This document shows positions 1-8,500 of a DNA stretch of 22,389 nt, piece by piece (within the stretch, counting starts at the first letter, position 1; each line of letters begins with the position of its first letter). The notes under the pieces are model-generated. The model searched no databases, was not told where the DNA came from, and saw nothing but the letters and a program-made list of their open reading frames with translations. Source of the stretch: Didymodactylos carnosus. Taxonomy: Eukaryota; Rotifera; Eurotatoria; Philodinida; Philodinidae. Location: NCBI GenBank assembly GCA_905250885.1, contig CAJNOQ010002847.1, forward strand, positions 1 to 22,389. The letters run 5' to 3'. A program made the translations under genes and the position numbers.

Positions 1-236
1 CAGACAATTGTAGAGAATTCGCAAATATATCATATACACCACCATGCATTATAACGAATTCCCAGCGAATGCGAATTCATTTCTTAGAACATCAAATTCT
101 CGGCGGATGCGTATTGTGCAAGCTATGCATTTAAAGAACAGAGAAGAATTTTTATTACACCGTTTACCTTCTAGCATTTATTAAAAGAAAAGAGAAAAAA
201 AATTCAAGCACAAAAATTATGTACACCTAAAGGCTT

Positions 237-593
237 CTAGTCCTTTTTCCCTTTTCTTCCAGGCTGCCAAATTTGTGTGTGACGCTGATGTTGTTGTTGC
301 TGCTTATAATCCATAGTAGAAGTCATAAACTTGATTAAAAAGGACCTTATAGGACAGTTCACATCTTCATTCGCAGTCAATACCATTCCACTGGGTTTCG
401 GGACGGGATGTAATGCTTTAGTGGCCAATATTACTTCACAGTCCGCGATCCAGAGACCATCGTTTAACCGCTGGGCTGCATGTGCCGCCAAACTCTGACA
501 ATTGGGCTAACCTGGTCAGGATTTGATCACGACGATACAACTCTTCTGTAACTGTCCCACCCAGGTATCTGAATTGAACGTTTTGTTCAATTT
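237..593 (-). pseudogene. protein-like fragment, unknown family
   Basis: I do not recognise this. On the minus strand 491-237 is open for 84 codons, with a balanced composition in its first two thirds and a QQQQHQRH / basic tail (KKD then stop). Just upstream, about 593-480 on the same strand, a second minus-strand frame is open and reads naturally (it includes TVTEELYRRDQ), but it joins the 84-codon frame only through a frameshift near 485-495. This could be the decayed 3' end of a gene or an element protein. No splice site, promoter or homologue supports a living gene, and chance openness cannot be excluded. Confidence 0.25.
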
Positions 594-1514
594 ATCATCC
601 AATGACCACGTACCATAGATGTTTCGTCGTTTCTCTAGTGATAACTCCTCCGATATATTCTGTTCATTCTGCTGTTATCTCTGTTGTGTTTTTTGTTGAT
701 AGTGCACGTGTGGTCATTTTATTTGCTATTTAATCTATTTAATTATTCTATTTATTTATTTATCAGCTCTGAGTAAAATGGCGCTGTCAAAAGATTTAGA
801 TTTTCAGAATTTTTGTCAATGAGTTCACACGAAGAAGTTTCTCTTGAAATGCGCGAAACTTTCAAATTTCTTCGTTTTTCTCACTGAAAAATATATTCTG
901 TTGTGTTGCTACTATTCAGGATTAGGCTATTCTATCGCAAGCGAAATGGATACATTATTTTACGAAATCCAAATGATTGCGTTATCCACACATGGCTCAT
1001 CGAAGGGTATATTTGAGATTTCACTTTCTTAAACCTCTCCAATGTTTCAATATTAATCCAGATTCTACAGGCTAGCCTGCGGGTCGCTCTATAGAATGTA
1101 GAATGTACTTGACCCAGCCCATACGGACCCCTCCGAAAAATTCATGCATTCTCTTCGGGCCAAAATTCTTGGGCACAGATATGAAAAAAAGTGGTCTGGG
1201 ACGATCTCTGCTTCATACTGTGAAGAAACCCTGTCTCACAAAACTAGAAATCTCCCCGCAGTAGACAAGTTTTTTCGTTAATGTCCATGGACATAACACC
1301 TGACTTGGCTATTTATCTATGGAGAAAAATTTCTGTTTTGGTTCATGCTCCATGAAGTGTACAGTACTGTTTTCTGACGCATGTTTAAAAAAATGCTTAT
1401 TTTTTGTGTAATTTACTTATTTCATCCATTAGAATGAGCTATTCTGGTAATCTAATTCTGGTATTAGGTCTGCTCAAGCAAAAATAATCTAAAAGTAAAA
1501 GAGACTCCAAGACT
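594..1514. other. no gene recognised
   Basis: I see no convincing coding sequence here. The only long frame (844-1032, 62 codons) is hydrophobic and AT-driven. A more GC-rich patch at about 1068-1260, including CCCAGCCCATACGGACCCC near 1112, differs from its surroundings and may be part of an old dispersed repeat, but I found no partner copy or terminal repeat. Confidence 0.4.
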
Positions 1515-1538
1515 GTAACGCCTATGCACGTTTTAACA

Positions 1539-1560
1539 CTTACCGTTTTCCGTCGGTAAG
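1539..1560. repeat. short hairpin CTTACCG/CGGTAAG
   Basis: A perfect 7-bp inverted repeat (1539-1545 and 1554-1560) with an 8-base loop, lying upstream of the transposase remnant. It could be a subterminal piece of that element or chance. Confidence 0.3.
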
Positions 1561-1687
1561 TGGACATCTCGTATATCAAATAGGAACTAGAACCAAACCG
1601 ATTACCGAAAAGCGCGCACTACGATTTAATCGACCATGAACTTGCCTTAACATCTTAAGAAATTACATTAACCAACAAAAACTTTTT

Positions 1688-1794
1688 GATATCCTGATCG
1701 GGTTATAATTTCACTATATATCTCGTTTGGGATATTAAAAAAATTTTCTGTAAAAAAGATATTCCAATTGGGAAATATATCCCGACCGGGATAT
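1688..1794. repeat. cluster of four ATAT-CC...GGG-ATAT palindromic motifs
   Basis: Four imperfect palindromes of the form ATATCCC-N-GGGATAT lie within 107 bp: 1688-1702, about 1717-1735, 1758-1778 and 1777-1794. The last, ATATCCCGACCGGGATAT, is the best formed. They immediately precede and overlap the start of the transposase remnant. Clustered short palindromes at this place are typical of subterminal protein-binding sites of DNA transposons; that role is inferred. A related perfect palindrome CCGATATCGG sits on the far side at 4014-4023. Confidence 0.45.
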
Positions 1795-3600
1795 GCCTCT
1801 ACACTGCCCAATATCTATTGTTGTAGGAGTCATCTCTCCAACAATACACTGAAGCCGAATGCACTAGAAAAGATCCGTAGTCAATATCGGGAAAAAAGAA
1901 CTACCAGAACCAAGTTGCATCTCTGCTATCAGTTTCTATATACGGACGACGACTACTGTGTCTTGAGCGGATAAAGCGGATTTTGAATCACCCTGCCAAA
2001 AGGTCCTGATGCGAAATACAAAGAACAGATCAGTCTCAACGGCAATCGGATGTCCTCTCGTCAAACTACGTCTGACATTCAGTAATAAAGTTCTGTCAAC
2101 TCTCTTCGCTCCAGGATGAACGAACTGTACACTCTAAAAAAAAGGTATTTCAAAAAACCCTAAAAAGTATTCTCCATTTGAGAAAAACCAAAAAAAAGGT
2201 ATAACCACCCGTGAAAAACGTTTAAAGGGTTTAACCATTTGAAACATATCATAACTGTTTAAGTTTCTTATTCTTATCAAAAAACTTCGTTTCCTAAAAT
2301 ATGGCTAAATTACGTTTTGAAAAATGGTTGAGGTTTCTTCATGTCACAAAAAAACTTTTCACGGATTTTAAAATACCAAATCAATTCAGGGTTTTTTAAA
2401 TCACGGCCTTTTCATATTCTGAAAATCCCAAAGGAGTTTTCTGATAAAAGTAAAGAACGTTTAAACAGTTATGATATGGTTCAAATGGTTATACCATTTT
2501 CCGTATTTTAAAATACCTTTTTTTTAGAGTGTAGGACACATTGCAGAGAGTGCGTGAGTGGCTCTGATGAAATGTTTTTTTCCAGACCATCTGGGATTTG
2601 AGCATATCAAACGCGATTTTCTCATTCAATGTCACACAAGACCATTAGCCGAACAGCTGTTAGCAGATGGAAAAGACATGTCGATTCTTGTCTTAGACGG
2701 AACATACCTTTATGTGCGAAAGAACACCGATAATCTACCACAACGAAAACTCTATAGCCTTCACAAGAATCGCGTGTTGATAAAACCTATGATAATATGT
2801 TTTACAGACGGCCACATTGTGTCAAGGATGAGCCAGTACATGGCAGTCTACTATAACAATGATACCAGCATCACTAACCGCATCTTTCGCACGAATAAAG
2901 AGGGCATTCTTGACTGGCTAAAACCGGGGAATGTGTTTGTCGTTGACCGTGGATTCAAAGACGTACTTCCACTAATACAATCTTTCGGATACAATATTCA
3001 TGCCATCATTTCCGCCAAAATCCACCAAGAAATTCATGTCAGAAGAAGTGAATGAAAATCGGAAAGCGACGAAATTAGCGGAAGCATGCTCGCTCACAAA
3101 TGCTTATCGACCTCTTTTCGCGCAAGATACGAGGGAAGATAACTATATTGCTGCCGAAATATTAAGAAGAGCCAAAAAGAAAAACATGCCGAAAGCAGGT
3201 TTAAGCGACAGAGTTCCCGAAAATTCAAAAGTGGGAGAAAATGAACAGAGTTCTGCGGCATCCGACTTTCTACTTTTGGGAATAGTAACACTGCAAGATG
3301 TGACTTTAGAGTATTTCAAATCAAGCAAGCTGTATCATATGTTAATGAGCACATTAAGCACGAGAGGGAGTTTAAAGTTCTAGTGTTCACGGAGAAAGAA
3401 GGGCTGCTAATGGCACCGATTCAAAGCAAACATTCGTGAGAAAAAACTATCGGGTTAAATCAGTTAAAACACCTGAACAGAGCTAGACTTGGCATGCCAG
3501 TGTCCAAATGGAAATATTACAGTCGGCTGCTGCTTAAAGTCTTATCTGATATTTTGGCCATGCTCGCTACGTTCCCTCAACGACCACTCAGAGCTCAGCA
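1768..3600 (+). pseudogene. broken DDE transposase (DDE_Tnp_4, ISL2EU/Harbinger-like)
   Basis: Remnant of a cut-and-paste transposase gene, spread over several frames. Pieces in order: 1768-1974 (ends TDDDYCVLSG); 1976-2110 (ADFESPCQK ... VKLRLTFSNK), a helical region; 2109-2129 continuing at 2534-3055; 3000-about 3310; 3314-3439 (FQIKQAVSYVNEH, KVLVFTEKEG); and 3489-about 3600 with a cysteine tail (LACQCPNG, TVGCC, then YFGHARYVPST). The DDE core holds VLDGTY (Asp codon 2696-2698) and VVDRGFKD (Asp codon 2945-2947), which fit the first two catalytic acids, plus SLHKNR..IKPM between them. Damage: frameshifts near 1974, 2109, 3000-3050, 3310 and 3440-3490; TGA at 2555-2557 and at 3547-3549 (where Trp would fit); and a MITE at 2130-2531. 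The TRPLAEQLLADGK and DGTY context point to the DDE_Tnp_4 family. The sub-family name ISL2EU is from memory and less certain. Confidence 0.8.
2130..2531. mobile_element. 402-bp foldback MITE with TA target duplication
   Basis: Terminal inverted repeats start CACTCTAAAAAAAAGG at 2130 and end with its complement at 2531; the outer 26 bases differ at one site only. Flanking TA (2128-2129 and 2532-2533) is the likely target duplication. Inner arms also pair: CCATTTGAAACATATCATAA near 2230 matches the complement of the stretch near 2465-2490, giving arms of roughly 170 bp with one ~20-base insertion in the left arm. There is no coding capacity. It splits the transposase between the Val codon GTA (2127-2129) and the Gly codon GGA (2534-2536), so it landed in an existing transposase copy. 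TA targeting suits Tc1/mariner-type or other TA-specific elements; the family is not assigned. Confidence 0.85.
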
Positions 3601-3639
3601 CGCGAAATGACTTAAAAGCGACTGACAATACGTTTCTAC

Positions 3640-4850
3640 TATTGACAGAATCGTTTTTAGACAAAAAATGCAGTGGACTGATTATTAATCTTAAGCGGAC
3701 CCCTACTTTGGCACTTGTTCTTCCTAAAAGAATTATGCAATGTATCATTCACTGACTCGTTTTTACAGGTGAATAAAACAATGAATGAAAACGATTTCAA
3801 TTAGGTATGCCATCCGAACAAGAAAAGTGTTGAAATTGACAACACGAAGGATCCGTGTGCGGTAAGTGTGCTTAGAAGACGTTTTCTTTCATTAATTGGA
3901 ATAAAGTTATAAAAGACAGCTGGTGTTCACCATAGGCGATGGTGGAGCGTATTAAAATAAGGAAAGGCTCAGACCTACTAGCTTCGTTGCCTATGGTGTT
4001 CACACAGAAGTAGCCGATATCGGGAATAATAATTTTTGACAGAAAACCTTATTTGTTGAACATCTATTTTTGTACGTTTTAAACGATTCTAGCTAAAAAC
4101 CAATTTGCTCTGGAAGCAAAAGTAAAGATTTTTCAAAACGAATAGGAAATCTACATGCAAAGAATGAACGTAAACACGAAAAAGAGTGTCCACGTTCACC
4201 TCTACAAAGTCCCATCCATCATGTTTTCGAGTTTCTATTACAGTTATTGAACCAAAAGTGTTCAACAGTGACATCTGAAATTTCTCAAGCCCTCAAAACT
4301 TGTAACAAAACAGTAGCTCCAGAGTTGGTGAACTGGAATCATCTTTCCGCTTTTTTTAAAAACCCAATCACGGATGCCACTGGCGGAAAAACTAGACAGC
4401 CAGTGAGAAACAAGCGGATTTTTAATTTTGTTTCTGACACGATACTTGCCGTTTAAAATTCGTAGTTTACCACACCATAGATAATCGAGAATGAAACATA
4501 TTTTGACTCTCAACAGTTCTTTTGAAGGTGCGTATTGAACGAGGAACAACTTAAATGAAAGAAATACTGTTCAACCGACTATCAACTTATATTGAACTTC
4601 AAGTACAGCCATTTTGTTTAAAATGTTTCTGTTGGACGTCTGTACTATACCTGATTTGATATATACAGAAAAGAAAAACATGAAATAAGAAAATAAATTT
4701 ATTCTCAATCTTAGTTGTACGATATTTCCGCTAAGAGCCATCCAGTAGTATAACTTTTTATTTGAGTCAAACTGTCTCAAATAAAAAAAGTTTTGGTAGG
4801 CCATTAACATAGAATTGAAAGAATATGAGGGAAACTCGATGCAGAATTTT
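3640..4850. other. intergenic region with small palindromes, no gene seen
   Basis: Frames here are short, overlap on opposite strands and are AT-driven, so I call none of them. The stretch to about 4030 may include the right end of the transposase element, because the CCGATATCGG palindrome (4014-4023) resembles the motifs left of the transposase. I could not find matching terminal inverted repeats bounding the whole element. Confidence 0.4.
3921..4004. repeat. inverted repeat CACCATAGGC / GCCTATGGTG
   Basis: A perfect 10-bp inverted repeat (3928-3937 and 3989-3998) with partly pairing flanks and a ~51-base loop. It could be a miniature foldback or a transposon end. Confidence 0.45.
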
Positions 4851-4964
4851 AAACTTTAAGATTACTATACGGATACTTGAATGGGTTGGAGATAGTCGTT
4901 AGAAATGTCACATGGTGAGCACTCTAACATGATAACATAAGATGAATTTTTCTGGATATATCTT

Positions 4965-4992
4965 GGAGATATCTTTCGCCAAAGATATCTCC
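4965..4992. repeat. perfect 12-bp hairpin upstream of the Tudor gene
   Basis: GGAGATATCTTT (4965-4976), loop CGCC (4977-4980), then its exact complement AAAGATATCTCC (4981-4992). It lies about 205 bp before the start codon of the Tudor gene, so it could be a dyad binding site, a transcribed stem or a transposon footprint. The sequence does not decide among these. Confidence 0.6.
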
Positions 4993-5196
4993 CATGGAAC
5001 TTTAAAAAGAAAGAAACTAGTTTTCTCATACGCTGTATGACAAAAGAAATTAGAAATAACATTAGGTATCGTGTGCGTAACGAAAAACAACTTGTTAATC
5101 GTTTATTTTTTTGCTTGTGTCTTTTTAGATGCCGATTTATTTCTCGTGGAATAATTGAGGTCAATAAATTCACACATATTCAGCTTCGCTTGAACG

Positions 5197-5544
5197 ATGT
5201 CCTTGCCTTCTACTAACAATACCATCACGATGGTTGTTGAATATAGTGCTCAACGTCGTAAATTTATTCTTTCTATCCCGATTGATTTTCAAGTATTATC
5301 AATACAAATGAGCGAGGCGTTTTCATTAGACAAAACCGGTCAAACACATGTTTTACAAACGTTTGATGAACAGGTTCAAGACTATATTGACATTGATGGA
5401 CAAACATTTCAACCGGATAATTTACGGAATAAAACTGTTATTCGAGCAAAATTAGTTTCCGTACCCTTTACAAATCAAGATAGCAATAGTGAAATTACTA
5501 CATCAACAGCAATGATTCATACTCACGGCAATATGTTATTACCA
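5197..5544 (+). CDS. Tudor gene exon 1: N-terminal domain
   Basis: Codes for residues 1-116 and ends in phase 0 before the donor GTAAGC at 5545. Residues about 10-90 alternate hydrophobic strands (MVVEYSAQRRKFILSIP) with a helix-like stretch and then acidic DYIDIDG, followed by a basic-hydrophobic strand (NKTVIRAKLVSVP). The order of two strands, helix and acidic loop recalls a ubiquitin-like or PB1-like beta-grasp fold. That is a pattern judgement, not a family match. Translation beyond 5544 runs into TAA at 5602-5604, which supports the intron. Confidence 0.75.
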
Positions 5545-8500
5545 GTAAGCTTAGCTCAAACTTATAAAATGTGGTATTTTCAGTCAAACTCAATTATTAT
5601 CTAAAAATGGTTTTTTATATCATTTTGGGAGAGATACGATACTTGTTACTAATTTTGAATCCTTAGCTTCGGAAAAAGTTTATTTAGTTCCTGTTTAACT
5701 GTTATAGAACTTTGCGTAAGTTTTTGATTTTAGTTCGTTCTTGAAAAAAGTTGTAGAAGCTCACTTTTGATTGATTCCTTCTATTTGATGTGCCTTAGTA
5801 TCTTAGCATAGCTTAATACTTTATGACTCGTTTGCACGTGTCTGATGATGAATCATCATAACAAAAGAAAACGTGAGCGAAGTGGATAATGCATACACTG
5901 TACGTGGTTTTTCTTTATATGTGTATAAAACAAACGAGTGTCTCACTATGCACACTGTTGTGAACTCTTCTCTATTTGTTTATCCATTATCTATAAAGAT
6001 TTATTTTCTAGCATCATCAAACAAAGTTCAGCACAAATTCAACTGATACCACTACTATTACAAAGTCATCAGTAATGGTCTCACCTCAGACGTCAACGAA
6101 TAATTTGATTAAAATTGATAAATCACAAATTGTTGGATTAATGACATTAGAAGGATTGGAAAAATCGTTAGAATTATGGATACAACAAGCAAAAGGTAAG
6201 ATTTGTTCTGTGGAGAAACTGAAAGTAATGAAGTAAGATAAAAAATGATCTGGATATTACCTTGTTACGAAAAAGATTTGAACATAAAAGTCGTTGGAAA
6301 AGTTACGATCTTTATCTCTATATTCCCGACGTGCTGGATAGTTCAATATTTTTACCGTTAGAAGAGCAATATCTCTGCTTGAAAACAGGTGTGGATCAAA
6401 CTTTTTTTAGAATAGCAGTTTCGGTGGAAAATGACGAAAAAGAAAAATCACCCACAACTCGTCTCACGAGGGAACCTCCTGAGGTGATAAAAGCCTTTTT
6501 GTGAATGGGACTATTTTTAAAATGTAGGTCTTAATGGGCTATGAAGAACCCCCACTTGGTCCGGGTGCAATCAGTTTTGTTGCTGAGATATCGAATTTTC
6601 CCCCATAGGACCTGGTTTTCAAGCAAAAACGGAGTTCTGAATTTTATGTTGTAACGTATCACATACTGTAGACCAGATCGACTGTAGTCCGATGAAAAAA
6701 GGTCGAGCTGAAAACCTCTTTCCGCAGCGGTGAAAGAACTTTTGTCATATGAGTACCAAAGGTAAAACATTGAGCAAGTTCTGAAAAAGTTCTTTCATCG
6801 CGGCCTTTTTTTCAACGGACTACAGTTGTTCTGGGCTACTATATGCGATACGTTACAACATGAAATTCAAAACTCCGTTTTTGCTTGAAATCCCGGTCCC
6901 ATAAGGAAAATTCAAGCAAAAAGTCGATATCTCAACAACAAAGCTGACTGCGCCCGAACCAAGCCGGGGTTCTTCGTAGCCCATGAAGGACTATATTTTC
7001 AAAATAGTCCCATTCAAAAAGGTTTTTAGTACCTCAGGAGGTTCCCTCGTCAGAATTTTCATCACCTATCATTTTTAATCTCAGTTTCTCTGATGCTAAA
7101 TTAAAAGTGAAATGACAACGAATACATAATCAAAGCAGTTTTTTACACTCCATCTAATGAACTAAAATATACCTGGTCTTTCTCACATTTTGGTTCAAAA
7201 ATCATCAGTTTATTTGGAACCAAGACTAGTTGATGTTAATTAGCTAATTAAACTTAGAAAAAACTATTTATTTTTCATAACATTTAGTCTTTTTCGTGTT
7301 GCAAGACAACTACTGGGATTTTTGATTTTCGCTATTTTCTACTGAAACTGCTATTCTGAAAAGTTGGATTCACATACAACATATGGGAAAACATATTCAG
7401 TTCAAATATATTCAGTTTAGATTCCATTGACTTTAGATTGCAAATATATGCAGAGTTCATCTCTAACTGACAAAACAGTTTTACTTAGCCAAAAGTTGTT
7501 GTTATCTATTTTTGCTTAAAGTTATGGAAAAACAGATGCGCAGAAGATCAACAGAATTTCCCTGATCAGCGGATGCTGGCATTGTTGTGCGTTAATTTTT
7601 AATGAAAAAAACCTTTGAAGGCTATTGTTAATATATTTTTTTTTCAAAAGATCGTATTTGTGTGTTTAGATTATCAATATCAAATGAGTCAAAATTTAGT
7701 GCAAGTAAAATCGACAATAGCTGCTGTAAAACAACATGTAAGTATTGAGTTCAACAGTTTTATGCGTACCACATTTACTGGACACTTCCTGTGATCTAGA
7801 TTTCACGCACTAACGATAAACAGGCAACAGACTTAGCTTTGGTAACATGTAAGTGTGTGTTGTTGTTCTCTTCTGCTTAGTGGGTATTTGCGATTTTTTG
7901 TTTTGTTGCTATCTCACCAATTAGTATGCTTAACTTTTCAATATAAATATTTATGTATAAAGCAAGTTTTCGTTTGACAACATCAGTAATTTCATCTCTA
8001 AAGTATGCCATTCACTTGTTACAAAATTTTGAATGATCAAACTATTTTCCAGTTCAGTTTTCTTCTTGTCTGTTTCTTGGCAATTTTTGTCCATATTTTT
8101 TTGTTTTTGGAGAAAAATTGAAACTTTTTCGCTAATTGATCCTATACTTTTTCCTTTGTTTATTTTTAGTATCAAATAACTGATGATCAACACATCCAGA
8201 GTCAAGATTTATATCCATCACCTGTCTCTTCTCCACCTAAACAACAACACTCGCAAACATCTCGTTCAATTACAACATCAGCTCAATATCAAAATGGCAC
8301 AGATCATCATCGACAACAGCAGCCCACTATTCTCGGTTTTTCTCATTCATCAAACGGTACAAATAGTCATCGTCATTCAAGTTCGTCATCACTTTCGTCT
8401 GGTGATATTATTGGACCTGAACCTATTGTTTATGAAAACAAAAAACAACCATTGGTACCAGTTGCATACAATATTCGATCGGCACAACAAAAGTCAACGA

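Noticed and set aside
3143..3328. Minus-strand frames opposite the transposase C-terminal part
   Set aside because: Antisense shadows of the decayed transposase coding sequence.
4865..5173. 102-codon minus-strand frame before the Tudor gene
   Set aside because: Basic, low-information composition, overlaps a second minus-strand frame and the hairpin; likely chance openness in upstream DNA.
6262..6504. 80-codon open frame in intron 2
   Set aside because: It starts in intron DNA, lies partly in the left arm of the inverted repeat, and has no domain signature.
7817..7841. Possible micro-exon between exons 3 and 4 (AAACAG acceptor, GTAAGT donor)
   Set aside because: Its 25-bp length breaks the reading frame and would make exon 4 begin with an early stop; joining exon 3 directly to exon 4 keeps phase.
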